Assembly (NCBI RefSeq): GCF_033115175.1
Contig: NC_084837.1
Span: forward strand, 67,231,266 to 67,295,265
Direction: 5' to 3'
Length of the DNA: 64,000 nucleotides
DNA from: Lepus europaeus
Taxonomy: Eukaryota > Chordata > Mammalia > Lagomorpha > Leporidae
The notes under the pieces are model-generated. The model was not told where the DNA came from. It searched no databases and worked only from the letters and a program-made list of their open reading frames with translations. The translations under genes were made by a program, and so were the position numbers. Position 1 is the first letter of the stretch. Each line of letters starts with the position of its first letter. Below, piece after piece: positions 33,501 to 42,974 of the stretch.

Positions 33501-34197
33501 CTTCCTTTGCTGTTGGTTCACCCTCCAATGGCCGCCGCGATAGGCGCACTGCGGCCGGCGCACCGCGCTGTTCCGATGGCAGGAGCCAGGTGCTTCTCCT
33601 GGTCTCCCATGGGGTGCAGGGCCCAAGGACTTGGGCCATCCTCCACTGCCTTCCCGGGCCATAGCAGAGAGCTGGCCTGGAAGAGGGGCAACTGGGACTA
33701 GAACCCGGTGTGCCGGCGCCACAGGCGAAGGATTAGCCTATTGAGCTGTGGTGCTGGTCCTAATTATTTTTCTTTACTTTTTTTTTTTACTTTTTATACA
33801 GTAACATTTTGACTTTTTTCTTAAAAAAAAAAAAAAAGCAGCATATTTTGAACCCTGCTTTGAATTTATCTACTAATAGCTGGGCTGATAGGCTTACATT
33901 TTCTAGATGTGTAACTTTAATTCTCTTTTTATAAGAACTTAGAGTCACAAATTTTATTTGAATCAAGGGAATGTTTGAACAGATGAAAAAGTTTAAAAAC
34001 ACATTTATGAATATACATTGATTACCTCACCTATAAATCTTGATTATTCTCTTGATTTTTAAATTTTTTTGACACAGAAAAGAGCACTGAAACTGCAGCA
34101 GAAGAGGCAAAAAGAGGAGTTGGAAAGGGAGCAGCAGCGGGAGAAGGAATTTGAGAGAGAGAAGCAGTTAACTGCCAGACCAGCCAAGAGGACGTGA
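20593..34197 (+). CDS. BLOC1S6: BLOC1S6 (pallidin), BLOC-1 subunit, five coding exons
   Basis: Joined exons 20593-20680, 25515-25656, 31118-31205, 33311-33397 and 34078-34197 give 525 nt, 174 residues plus stop. Phases are compatible at every junction, with GT-AG introns of about 4.8, 5.5, 2.1 and 0.7 kb. The product is pallidin, recognised from motifs such as [62 protein letters not shown] and the basic/acidic helix [12 protein letters not shown]. It is a cytosolic, largely coiled-coil subunit of the octameric BLOC-1 complex, which binds syntaxin-13 and sorts cargo to melanosomes and platelet dense granules. Loss causes pallid in mouse and Hermansky-Pudlak syndrome 9 in man. Human pallidin, as I recall it, is 172 residues. 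The rabbit-type start adds Asp-Thr after Met and the first 30 residues are the least conserved. The start has G at -3 and +4. Confidence 0.95.
21940..22210 (+). repeat. L2-like 3' end fragment (intron 1)
   Basis: Contains 'tttgctcagaaaccttcagtggctcctcactgc…aggacaaagtccaga', the well-known L2 3' UTR signature, followed by 'agctctcccagcctgg'. Confidence 0.65.
22225..22620 (+). repeat. Possible old L1/HAL1 3' fragment (intron 1)
   Basis: Text such as 'ttgttggtgggagtctaaattgg', 'tggtagatccatatg' and 'aagtacacagaacagtatga' resembles the L1 3' region. Strongly decayed. 22620-23690 shows nothing recognised. Confidence 0.35.
23694..24018 (+). repeat. CSINE (intron 1)
   Basis: 'ggggccagcgctgtagtggg' start, (CT)n at about 23935-23960, 'aaataaatagatgaatcttt' tail. 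Imperfect TSD aatattaggtata / aatattaactata at 23681-23693 and 24019-24031. Confidence 0.88.
24131..24415 (+). repeat. CSINE, older subfamily (intron 1)
   Basis: 'aggggtggacctgcggcctagcagttaagatgcc' start and a lost tail. Strongly diverged. 24420-24950 shows no feature. Confidence 0.75.
24951..25261 (-). repeat. CSINE (intron 1)
   Basis: 'aagagatttatttatttattt' tail side to 'ccacagtgccggcacc' terminus. The target 'agaatt' recurs on both sides. It lies 250 bp upstream of exon 2. Confidence 0.85.
25515..25656 (+). CDS. BLOC1S6: BLOC1S6 coding exon 2
   Basis: 142 nt between acceptor 'ggggccag' and donor 'gtaagc'. Begins [10 protein letters not shown] after the shared Gly and ends in ALQEL plus a split Thr codon. 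Contains the conserved [14 protein letters not shown] helix. Confidence 0.96.
26409..26441 (-). pseudogene. U2 snRNA 5'-end fragment (33 nt)
   Basis: On the minus strand this reads as the first 33 nt of U2 snRNA, including the branch-site-pairing neighbourhood start 'ctcagccttttggctaagat'. It differs at two positions, both C/G to T/A changes at CpG sites of U2. The remainder of U2 is absent. It is far too short to be functional. Confidence 0.65.
26570..26757 (-). repeat. CSINE fragment (intron 2)
   Basis: Only the 5' half of the element is left: from 'gggatctcccaggtgggtgcaagg' to 'ggccacaacattggccct'. Confidence 0.8.
27010..27366 (-). repeat. CSINE with (GA)n
   Basis: 'aaaagatttatttatctatttgaaaggcag', (GA)n at 27068-27104, terminus 'gcacagcaccagcccc'. 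Imperfect TSD 'agtattttt'/'agtattgtttt'. Confidence 0.88.
27429..27768 (-). repeat. CSINE, older subfamily
   Basis: Poly(T) then (GA)n, 'tgtcctcaatggccagagctgggcc' block, and terminus 'ctaggctaaatgcctatc'. Confidence 0.82.
28175..28508 (-). repeat. CSINE with perfect TSD inside L1
   Basis: The 13-bp TSD aaatgctttttct is at 28162-28174 and 28509-28521. L1 sequence continues directly across it. Confidence 0.93.
28650..28961 (-). repeat. CSINE, diverged
   Basis: 'acatttgaaacgcagagttagg' tail side to 'tgcaccacaacaccatcc' terminus. Confidence 0.82.
29146..29479 (-). repeat. CSINE with 18-bp TSD inside L1
   Basis: tggtatcattcacttctt at 29128-29145 and tggtatcattcatttctt at 29480-29497 (17 of 18 match). 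Confidence 0.93.
30632..30948 (+). repeat. CSINE, young subfamily (intron 2)
   Basis: The 13-bp TSD aatattattttga is at 30619-30631 and 30949-30961. The Pol III internal promoter boxes are visible: A box 'tggcttaacagg' near 30643 and B box-like 'ggttctagtcc' near 30688. Ends in a plain poly(A). Confidence 0.95.
31118..31205 (+). CDS. BLOC1S6: BLOC1S6 coding exon 3
   Basis: 88 nt, acceptor 'ttgttccag', donor 'gtaagt'. Encodes [19 protein letters not shown] and ends in phase 0 after DINAL. Central coiled coil. Confidence 0.96.
31478..31808 (+). repeat. CSINE (intron 3)
   Basis: 'ggggccagcactctggcgtag' to 'aaataaataaataaatctttt'. Near-TSD aaagtcttagaaaa / aaagacttggaaaa. It lies 270 bp after exon 3. 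Confidence 0.9.
32495..32836 (+). other. BLOC1S6: Candidate alternative terminal exon of BLOC1S6
   Basis: A strong acceptor ('cttttttcttctcacag') precedes 342 nt that stay open to a stop at 32834-32836. The frame continues exon 3 without a phase change, since exon 3 ends in phase 0. The resulting tail would be 113 residues starting [16 protein letters not shown], rich in Ser and unlike the normal coiled-coil C-terminus. I recognise no homologue, and no clear AATAAA follows nearby. It may be chance. Confidence 0.25.
33311..33397 (+). CDS. BLOC1S6: BLOC1S6 coding exon 4
   Basis: 87 nt in phase 0, acceptor 'ccatgttaag', donor 'gtgagt'. Encodes [18 protein letters not shown] to KTSKLK. The acceptor has a weak pyrimidine tract, so the exon could be skipped without breaking the frame. 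Confidence 0.95.
33438..33760 (-). repeat. CSINE, young subfamily (intron 4)
   Basis: Poly(T), 'gacaggcagagtggacag', terminus 'ttgagctgtggtgctggtcc'. Short TSD 'taattattttt' on both sides. It fills about half of the 680-bp intron 4. Confidence 0.92.
34078..34197 (+). CDS. BLOC1S6: BLOC1S6 coding exon 5 (terminal)
   Basis: 120 nt including the TGA, acceptor 'tttttgacacag'. Encodes a highly charged helix rich in Lys, Glu and Arg and ends TARPAKRT. I recall the human end as KRM, so the last residue differs. Confidence 0.95.
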   Translation, partial: KRALKLQQKRQKEELEREQQREKEFEREKQLTARPAKRT

Positions 34198-36195
34198 GAG
34201 TGGTGTTTGTGTGTTTTCTTCCCCTGTCCCTTATTCTTTGGACGTAAGATAAGCAAAGTGTAGAGTCACAAGGTAGTGCCTTAAACCATTGTGTTCTGTT
34301 TTGAAATCCTTATCCCAGGATTGCTGTGTCTTCATATGTCCGTTTCATCCATTCAAGAAGCATTTCTCTTTAGGTAGTAGATGTAATGTCACTTGTTTTG
34401 ATCTTTAAATGTACTTTTTTCAACTTTTGTTTTACTTCATTTTAAAGTTTGGTATTTTTGCCTTCAGTCATGTGAAAACTGGGAAAAAAATGGTTTGATG
34501 TCAGAGTCTAGACTCTAAATTGTTAAAAATTAGTATGAATTTTTTTAGCTTCTTGAATGCAGATTTTTTTCTTTTACTTTTGCTTGATTTTTTTTTGTTT
34601 TTTGTTTTTTGAGTGCGGGTTTCAACATTTCCATTTCTTATTTTATGACCTGACTTGCCTTTCTGGCAGGACAACATTGATTTTGGTAATTGCCTTTACA
34701 TTGCTTAGTTAAGAGAACATAACAGTTGTTTAATTGCGTACGCCCCTGGAAAAGATGTGGTGTAAGGTTTTGAGAACAACAGAATGCAAAAGTGTGTGCA
34801 CAGGAAATGACAGCACCTTACACGAGGAAGGGGAGCAGCAAGATGCCAGAGGGATTCCACTAACCACATGCTCTGTGCTGTTTAGTGTTGAGCTTACATA
34901 GCTTTTGTGTTCCAGGTAGACTATTTGTGTTCTTTAAGTTTGGCAAGGATGGTGGAGCTATCACACACTCACATGTGCTTATGTGTTCACAGTGTTAGTA
35001 ACAGTCATAATACACTGAAAGAGTTTCTTGTTTTAAAAAATTTCTTAGGATAGAATCATATGTACCAACTGTCACTTTATAGATAATAACAGGAATGGTA
35101 GGAAATTAGTAAATTACTTCTCAAAAGCAGCAGCAGTTTTAGTGTTTTCTAGAATATTTACTGGGTATCATGTTTGGAAATTCATATGAAGGAAATATGT
35201 TTTATTGCTTAAAACTGAGAGTGTATTATTCACAGTTTTAGTGTTATTTAAAATTCACCTGGTTTCCTATATGTATTGAAAGTGCGTGTTTGGAATGCAT
35301 ATCATCTGTAACTCACATTACATTTTGGTGAGCTGGAATCACTACCTCTGATCACATACCAATCAAGCTAATAATGGAGAAAGCTTTAGATTTCAATTCA
35401 GTTGCTAAGAACTGATTTGTTTAAAAGCTTAGCTAATTTGTTTGAAAGAGCCTTTCCCTTCTTTAATGAATGAATTATGGTCTCACAATTCACTTGACTT
35501 TAACCTTATACTGAATATAAATATATTTGAAAAAGCTGAGAGTTACCTCAAACACTTGCTACAGCTGCTTGGGGAAGGACTCACTAGAGCTTGCAGGACA
35601 ATGTCATCTACACTGCTGAATGTACTCCTTTCTAATGTGATATCTGACAGACTATGCATTGCTTCTCAGAGTGGGTTTGGAGCAGCTGTATTGTTTGTGT
35701 ACCATTCTCATTCCTGGACACCACTCTCAATCTGCTGGAGCAAATCAGTGTTAATGCCTCCTACCCCTCTGACCCCCTGCCATGATTCTGCTGCATCTTA
35801 AAAATGAGAATCACCAGCATAGTAGTTAAGGTTAGGGTTTCCCACACTGGGCTGTGCCGTGTCACTGTCACCTTGGAAGTTTTGAAAAATACATTCTGGA
35901 TTCTTATACTTTAGTTCTGATGTGGAGCCTGTGTATACATTAAAGAGCCCCCCAGATAATTCTAACGTAAGGACCCACTGGTGTAGACTATAGTGCTTTA
36001 TATTTGTAAGTAGTGAGAGAGTTTAAAAGCTATCCAGTAACTCTTGGATTAATCTTATGAAATACTGCTCTGCTGCTTTTGATACAATGTCAGATTTAGG
36101 ACTGAACTTTAGCAGGCAGGAAATAAATATAGAAGTCTGGCTCATTAATTGAACTTTTGTAACCTATGTTAAAATAAATCATGTTTATTGAATGA
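34198..36195 (+). other. BLOC1S6: BLOC1S6 3' UTR (probable)
   Basis: AT-rich non-coding sequence after the stop. AATAAA signals occur at 36122-36127 and 36173-36178, and the true end could be later. No CSINE has inserted between 33.8 and 37.6 kb, unlike the rest of the window, which fits selection on a long UTR. A MER5-like relic lies inside at about 35.65-35.99 kb. Confidence 0.55.
35650..35990. repeat. MER5-like hAT relic (in 3' UTR)
   Basis: 'attgcttctcagagtgggt' at the left, then 'gagaatcaccagcat', 'agggtttcccacactggg', 'ccccagataattctaacgtaagg' and 'acccactggtgtagac'. This is the motif set of MER5/hAT-Charlie elements, possibly two overlapping copies. Confidence 0.45.
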
Positions 36196-36199
36196 ATGG

Positions 36200-37160
36200 C
36201 GAGGCACATCTACTTTCAGAATTGTATTATTTAAGTGTTTAAGACTTTTTAAAATGTCAAAATGAATATATGTTAGCATTCACTACTTTAAGGTCAGTTG
36301 TAAATCAGAAGTACTGTTATCTTGGTAACTAAAATATAAAACATAGCTGTATTTCAGTAACACAGAGACATATCCTGCAGCTGTATTGGAATGGAACCCA
36401 TTAGTTAGTCTTGCTGTGTTTTTGCATGGGAGACTTCTGTTTCCTGGTTGAAAAAAAAATCGCTGTCTTGAAACTGTATCAGCATGTAGTGAACTGAAAT
36501 GATGGGAATCCACTTTGTATTTTCTCTGCAGTAAGTATCATGTAAATAGACACTGAATGTAATATAGATTGTGTCCACAGTGAGTTTTTGAGTGGATACA
36601 GTTTATAAATATATCAGTTATATACCTTCATCTGTTTGTCTGATTTTAAACTTGTAAAATGGGAACTACTTTTTATGCGTTTAATTAAAAAGACCTCTTA
36701 ATTATCTGGTATGTTTGTGAAGCACCATTCTGTATGTAGCATGTAAATTTCCCTTTGTGTTCATTATTTCAAACATTCTTTTTTCCTTTCCTGTCTTCTT
36801 CCTTTTGTAGCATTCTCTATATATTGTGTCACTGACGCCAGTCCACTTGTGAAACCCCTTTCAGAAAGGTGGTAGGAAGTGTTGTGAAAAGCTTCACTGA
36901 AATACCTTTATAAAATCCCTCACCATATTTTTTTCAGATTAAAAATAATAGCTACTCCTTTTAGCGATTTGGTAGAAAATACTTCAGCAGGATACCTGAA
37001 TGTATAACCTATTAAATAATGAAAATTTCCAAGTAATAGAATACTTTAGATCAAATTGTAGAAGTTTTTTAATCTGGGGATTTATTGGATCCCTTGGACT
37101 TCTGTGGATGGCCCTTGGAAGGACCTAAACTCTAGTAAATTTCTCACAGAATTTCTTGTC
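36200..37160. other. AT-rich sequence after BLOC1S6, nothing recognised
   Basis: May include further 3' UTR. Several A/T-rich near-signals occur, but no clear repeat or coding region. Confidence 0.35.
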
Positions 37161-37165
37161 TCTGT

Positions 37166-37362
37166 ATGAGGTTATTTCAAAAAGCTCATAGGAAAATGGA
37201 ATTAAAAGGTTATTTTAGTGCAAAAAAAATTGAATTAGATGTTTTTTCATAATATATCTTTGTGAACTTTTTGAAGATCCCTCATAGGCTTGGATTTTGG
37301 TGTTTTTTTGGCACTAAAGTAAATTTAGCTTTTAATTCCATTTTCCATGACCTTTCCCCCCA
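37166..37362. repeat. Mariner-type MITE copy 3
   Basis: Left 'gaggttatttcaaaaagctcat…ggaaaatggaattaaaag' pairs with right 'cttttaattccattttccatgacc'. An internal 'gaactttttgaagatccctcata' at about 37262-37287 is a third terminal-repeat-like unit. Confidence 0.7.
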
Positions 37363-37638
37363 GCATTACATGTATAGATTTCATGAGATTGATACGTGTA
37401 TTTCTCACCAAAGCAGTGTGGTTTTCATAGTCTCCTTTACTTCACTGTGCACATATTAAAAAATGTGACTTAGTTTTTAGATTTTTTTGAATGAAAATAG
37501 TTCCTATACTATATTTAAGATTTATTGCTAGCCTATTCATACGTTGTTTAGTTTTGTTTGTTTGTATCAGGCCACATACCATCTGGTCTCCAGGTTAGCA
37601 CTGGGGTAAGACCAAGTTTATTTTTTAAGCCAGCCAGA

Positions 37639-37953
37639 GGGGCTGACACTGCTGAGTAGCAGGTAAAGCCATTGCTTGCTATGCCTGAATCCCTTATGGG
37701 CACCAGTTTGAGTCCCAGCTGCTCCACTTCTGATCCATCTCCCTGCTAATTTGCCTGGGAAAGCAGCGGAGGATGACCCAAGTGCTTGGGCCCCTGTACC
37801 CAGGTGGGAGACAGGGAAGAAGCCCCTGGCTTTTGGCTTCAGACCAGTTCATCTCAAGCCATTGGAACCATTTAGGGAGTGAACCGACAGATGAAAGATC
37901 TCTCTGTTTCTCTATAACTCTGCCTTTCAAATAAATAAATAATCTTTTTTAAA
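37639..37953 (+). repeat. CSINE
   Basis: 'ggggctgacactgctgagtagc' to 'aaataaataaataatctttttt'. The target 'aagccag' recurs on both sides. Confidence 0.88.
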
Positions 37954-38114
37954 AAGCCAGTAAGAATGTGAAGTGAATAGTTAAGGGATACATTTGTAAT
38001 GATTCATTTAAAAAGCACTTAAACATTCGGAAGGAAATGTCAGTCAAAGAAAAGATGAGTAAAAGTTAGAGTGGAGTGAGGGTGGGAACTGGGAATGAAA
38101 GGGAAGGACATGGG

Positions 38115-38429
38115 CAAGGCAGAGGATTAGCCTATTGAGCCGCGGCACTGGCACACCGGGTTCTAGTCCCAGTCGGGGCGCCGGATTCTGTCCCGGTTGC
38201 CCCTCTTCCAGGCCAGCTCTCTGCTATGGCCCGGGAAGGCAGTGGAGGATGGCCCAAGTGCTTGGGCCCTGCACCCCATGGGAGACTAGGATAAGCACCT
38301 GGCTCCTGGCTTCGGATCAGCCGCAGCGGCCATTGGAGGGTGAACCAACGGCAAAGGAAGATCTTTCTCTCTGTCTCTATCTCTCACTGTCCACTCTGCC
38401 TGTCAAAAAAAAAAAAAAAAAAAAAAAAA
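38115..38429 (+). repeat. CSINE, young subfamily, with inverted 5' end
   Basis: The first 32 nt (38115-38146) are the reverse complement of the normal CSINE 5' end (they contain 'gaggattagcctattgagcc'). The element then continues in + orientation from 'actggcacaccgggttctag' to a long poly(A). TSD-like gggaaggaca (38101-38110) and gggaagcaca (38430-38439). Confidence 0.85.
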
Positions 38430-38834
38430 GGGAAGCACAAGATGATCTGTTTTTGATGTAGGCTTACAGGCATGAGAGAATAATGAACAGCCCACCTATT
38501 TTAGAATGAACATCCTAAAAGGTCGCCCCCTACTGTCACTTGGTAAACTGAAGAAAAGGTGGTAACTGCACTCTGGTTCAGATTTTAAATCCATTCCTGA
38601 TGTAGTCCTGGCTGTCGGCAGTGTGCAAAACTGGATAAAGATGAGGCAGAAATCACTGGGAATGTGTGGATGCTGTCTGTTTTCAGGCTTGCCTTTTATC
38701 AGTCCATTAGAAAATAGTAGTTAAAATGCAAGAGAATTTGAAGAAAAGCAGGTCTATAGACACTAAGATCCTGGCCTCCACTTTGAGCATGAAAATTCAA
38801 ATTTAAAAACATTCAAGGTCTTAGTAACACAGTA

Positions 38835-39375
38835 GTTAAGATTGTGGACTCTGAAGTCAGATTTCCTTGGTTCATATTCCTACTTGATTTAAGGCTTTGA
38901 ACAAATTGCTTAAACTGTGTACTGGGGCCGGTGCTGTGGTATAGTGGGTAAAGCCACTGCCACCTGCAGTGCCACCATCCCATATGGGTGCCGGTTTGAG
39001 TCCCAGCTGCTCCACCTCTGATCCAGCTCTCTGCTATGGCCTGGGAAAGCAGTAAAGGATGGCTGTAATCCATGGGCCCCTGTACCCACTTGGGAGACCC
39101 GGAGGAAGCTCCTGACTCCTGGCTTCTGATGGGCCCAGCTCCAGCTGTTGTGGCCATTTGGGTAGTGAAGCAGCAGATGCAAGACCTTTATCTCTTTCTC
39201 CCTCTCTCTCCCTCCCTCTCCCTCCCCCCTCCACCTCTCGGTAACTCTGCCTTTCAAATAAAGAAATAAATCTTAAAACTGTGTACTTCAGTTTACAAAA
39301 CTAAAATTGGGATAATAAGAATTTCTAGCTTCATAAGTTTGTGAGGTTTCATGGTATCTACATAAAAGCTCTTTA
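38835..39375 (+). repeat. MIR element split by a CSINE
   Basis: Left part: 'gattgtggactctgaagtcagatttccttggttcatattcc…ttgaacaaattgctta'. Right part: 'acttcagtttacaaaactaaaattgggataataagaat'. Together they give the MIR core and its 3' half. The CSINE at 38924-39275 interrupts. Confidence 0.7.
38924..39275 (+). repeat. CSINE inside MIR, perfect TSD
   Basis: The 12-bp TSD aaactgtgtact is at 38912-38923 and 39276-39287. Full element with a pyrimidine tract and 'aaataaagaaataaatctt' tail. Confidence 0.93.
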
Positions 39376-39689
39376 AATAAAGATTTTAAGAGTTCAAATG
39401 ATGTTTCTTAGTGCCTTGAAGTCACAGTTGTGTGGGAGGGTACTTATTTTGCTCCTGTTGCACATCTAGTTTTGTTCATATGATTTCCACTGCCTAGAAT
39501 CTCATCCTATAATGTCTGCCTGTTGGATGCCTATCTATTTTTTGTAACCCAGATGTCTCCATTTTATGGTTTTTCTCACTGCCTCCCAAAGAATTTCTTT
39601 TTCTGTGTTGCCAAAATATTTTCATGATCATTTTCCTTAGCACTTAGAATATTAGCTATGTCTTTATATGCCTCTCAGGAACAAAGGAA

Positions 39690-40405
39690 TTTCTTTTAAA
39701 AAATTATTTAAGAGGCAGAAAGAGGGTAGACACCCATTTGCTGTTTCACTTCTCAAGTACACCCCCCACCACACACATACATAGGCACACATACACAAAA
39801 CGCACTCCCCCTCCCCCAAATCCCATCTGCTGGTTCATTCCCTAAATGCCCACAACAGCCAGAGCTGGGCCAATGTGAAGCTGGAAACTGGGAACTCAGT
39901 TCAGGTCTCCCCACATGGATGGCAGGAATCTGACTACTTGAGCCATCACCTGCTGTCACCTAGGGTGCACACTGGTACATAAGCAAAAGGCTAGAATCAG
40001 AAGCTAGGACTTGAACCCAGCACAGACATCCCAAGCAGCAGCATTTTTTGTCTTTTAAAAAGATTTACTTATTTGAATGGCAGAGTTACAGAAGGGGGGG
40101 AGGAGCGAAAGAGAGAGTCTTCCATCTGCTGGTTCACTCCCCAGATGGCCGCAATGCTGGGGCTGGGCCGATCTGAAGCCAGGAGCCTGGAGCTTCTTCC
40201 GGGTCTCCCACGTGGATGCAGGGGCCCAAGGACTTGGGCCATCTTCCACTGCTTTCCCAGGCCATGGCAGAGAGCTGGATTGGAAGAGGAACAGCTGGGA
40301 CTGGAACCATATGGGATGCTGGTGCTGCAGGCAAAGGCTTTACACATTTCGACAGTGCTGGCCCCAAGTGGCATCTTAACAGCTAGGCCAGTCCTCCCAC
40401 TCCCT
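39690..40405 (-). repeat. CSINE, older subfamily, split by a CSINE
   Basis: The left part, to about 40045, holds the tail and core blocks. The 5' terminus reappears at 40366-40395 as 'ggcatcttaacagctaggccag'. The younger copy at 40055-40365 lies between. Confidence 0.75.
40055..40365 (-). repeat. CSINE nested in an older CSINE
   Basis: 'aaaaagatttacttatttgaatggcag' tail side to 'cagtgctggcccc' terminus. Confidence 0.88.
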
Positions 40406-40459
40406 CACCAAAGGTATTCTTTGATCATTTTTTTCCATAGTGCAGTGCCTGGCCTATAG

Positions 40460-40868
40460 TTGGTGTTAGTGGAGGTTCTCCAGAGGGAGGGAGAGAAGAG
40501 ACAGTTGGATTCGAAGGAACTGGGTTACAAGATTGTGGAGGCTGGTAAATCTGAAATTGACAGGAGAGGCAGGTAGGCTGGCGATGCAGGAAATGGTTGA
40601 TGTTGCAGTTCAAGTCCAAAGTCATTGTGGAGACAGAATTCCCTCTTCCTCTGGACCTCAGTTTTTTCCTCTTAAGTCCTTTCAGCTGGTTGGATGAGCC
40701 CCTTCTACCCTCTGCATTATATGGAAAGAAATCTGCTTCATGTAAAATGTTGATTTAAATTGTAATTCATTTAAAATATATCTACACAGCAAAATCTATA
40801 CTGATGTTTGACCAAATATCTGGGTATCATGGTCTAACCAAGCTGTCTTGTAAAATTAATCATCACAG
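40460..40868. repeat. Old interspersed LTR-like repeat, family not assigned
   Basis: 'aggttctccagaggg' near the left end, 'gattgtggaggctggtaaatc', 'gttcaagtccaaag', 'cagctggttggatgagcc', then 'tgtttgaccaaatatctgggtatcatgg' and 'aaaattaatcatcaca' at the right end. This is a known placental repeat layout, but I cannot name it safely. Confidence 0.5.
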
Positions 40869-40969
40869 TTGGTTTTTGGTATATTTTGGGGAGTTTAATT
40901 CAATCTGGTAGAGGACAGGCATACATATGCATTGTTTTTTCATTTCATTTCCGTGAACTTGTATCTTAA

Positions 40970-41380
40970 AAATAATATAATGTAATATATATAATTTATA
41001 TATTATATTTATTTTTTATTTTTTTAATTAAACTTTTATTTAATGAATATAAATTTCCAAAGTACAGCTTATGGGTTACAATGGCTTCCCCCTCCCAAAA
41101 CTTCCCTCCCACCCACAACCCTCCCCTTTCCCGCTCCCTCTCCCCTTCCAACCACATCATGATTCATTTTCAATTCTCTTTATATACAAAAGATCAGTTT
41201 AGTATATATTAGGTAACGATTTCAACAGTTTGCCCCCATATAGCAACACAAAGTGAAAAAAAAATACTGTTGGAGTACTAGTTATAGCATTAAATATTTA
41301 TTATATATAAATTATATAATTTATAGAAAAATATAATGTATATATTTATATTTAATATAATAATGTAATTAAGAACTGAT
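40970..41380. repeat. AT-rich tracts flanking an L1 3' UTR insert
   Basis: TATA-rich runs at about 40972-41012 and 41283-41375 bracket the L1 fragment at 41020-41300. They may derive from one original tract split by the insertion. Confidence 0.5.
41020..41300 (-). mobile_element. Severely 5'-truncated L1, 3' UTR only
   Basis: Plus-strand text 'aacttttatttaatgaatataaatttccaaagtacagctta…ccctcccacccacaaccctcccctttccc…tctttatatacaaaagatcag' matches the C-rich L1 3' UTR seen also at about 61.6-61.8 kb in this window. About 280 bp; no coding sequence. Confidence 0.7.
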
Positions 41381-41896
41381 TACATACATGCCAATAAGGA
41401 ATATTACAATAAAAAATTAAATTCATGCAGTTCAGATGTGGCTAGGGAGCTTGTAATCCTTGGATAATCCACATCATTATTTCTATGCCTAATTACGTAT
41501 TTAATTACACTAAAAAATAACAGGTCCCAAGGTCTTTGAAATCAGATGAACTCAGTTCACGCGTGAATGGACTGGTAAGCAGAAACACTGAGGCCACATC
41601 TGTCAACTAGAGGCTGCTCAGGTCTCTTAGAAATAACCCCAAGGAAGAATTGGGCAGTTTGAGAGCCTGCCTAATGGAGACCTTCCAGCACCGGATAAAC
41701 CAGAGTGATGGTGCTGCCATCTTGTGGTGCTCTTTGCTCCCCGTGGTCTACAAATTGGTAATGCGTTCTCTTGGGTTTCACGAAGTTTGGCTTCCTCCTT
41801 TTTAGATACGTCAGGTTTTCCTGTATGGTGTGACCTTTTGTGAGATCTTGACAGCTTCTGTCTGAAACATTTGATAGTATTTGAAGCTACGTTATT

Positions 41897-42225
41897 ATTT
41901 TATTTTATTTTTTATTTATTTATTTATTTTTTACTTTTTGACAGGCAGAGTGGACAGAGAGAGAGACAGAGAGAAAGGTCTTCCTTTTGCCGTTGGTTCA
42001 TCCTCCAATGGCCGCCGCGGCCGGCGCACCACACTGATCCGAAGGCAGGAGCCAGGTGCTTCTCCTGGCACTTGGGCCATCCTCCACTGCACTCCTGGGC
42101 CACAGCAGAGAGCTGGCCTGGAAGAGGGGCAACCGGGACAGAATCCAGCGCCCTGACCGGGACTAGAACTCGGTGTGCCGGCGCCACTAGGCGGAGGATT
42201 AGCCTGTTGAGCTAGGGTGCCAGCC
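41897..42225 (-). repeat. CSINE, young subfamily, perfect TSD
   Basis: The 15-bp TSD tgaagctacgttatt is at 41882-41896 and 42226-42240. About 25 bp are missing in the middle, where 'ctcctggcacttgggcc' joins two normally separated blocks. Confidence 0.94.
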
Positions 42226-42269
42226 TGAAGCTACGTTATTCTAACTTCTTGGGTCTTTAGTTTGATATT

Positions 42270-42498
42270 GAGCTTTGAGTGTTCTGAGTGGCAGGACTGG
42301 GCCAGGGTGCAGCTGGGAGCTGTGAATGGAATCCGAGTCTCCCTTGTGGGTGGCAGGAGCCTCATTACTTGAGCTATCAATGGTGCTTCCCCAAGCTGGA
42401 GTTTGGAGCCAGAACTGGGTATCAAAACCCAGGCACTCTGATACAGGACATGAGGATTTTAAGCAGTGTCTTACATGCTAGGCTAAACGCCTGCCTCC
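42270..42498 (-). repeat. CSINE fragment, older subfamily
   Basis: 'ggactgggccagggtgcagctggg' to 'atgctaggctaaacgcctgcctcc'. The tail half is missing. 42500-42970 has no recognised feature. Confidence 0.75.
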
Positions 42499-42974
42499 TG
42501 AGCAATTTGTATGGTGCTCTGAGAGACTGGATACTGGACTTTTCTTTAGTTCCTATGGGATTTGACTCTTGGGCTTCTATTCCTGTTTTCTGCACTTCCA
42601 TAGATAGTTTTTCAATGTCATCTCTTGCCCTCTGTCTCTCCATTTATGAGATAACCTCACCCAATCTCTATTTATTGCAACTGTCAGCATTAAACCTTGT
42701 CATTATCTTTGAGGTTTCTCTAGCATGTGTTGTTTTTCATAGTGTTTTTATACACATTAATCAATTTAATAATAAGGATGCTGCTTTGGAGATTTTGTGT
42801 TTCCACACCTGCTAACCCAGGAATTCAAGGAAGAAGATTCTAATGACCAGCATTCAGATGCAGTCCGGCTGGCAGCCACACACCTCTTCATTGTTTGCGG
42901 GATCTTCCTTTATTTTGTCCAGTGCCTTTCCTTGAGGTATTCTTATCTCTATGTCTGGATCGCTTTATTTTATT

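Noticed and set aside
25000-34000. Retroviral gag, pol or env genes
   Set aside because: Only solo or fragmentary LTR relics and L1 sequence are visible in the whole window; no retroviral coding region was found.
35442-35801. Open frame of 119 codons in the BLOC1S6 3' UTR
   Set aside because: It overlaps a MER5-like relic and has no recognisable domain or good start context; probably chance.
42288-42815. Open frame of 175 codons on +
   Set aside because: It begins inside an antisense CSINE fragment and has no recognisable motif; no splice or promoter context.
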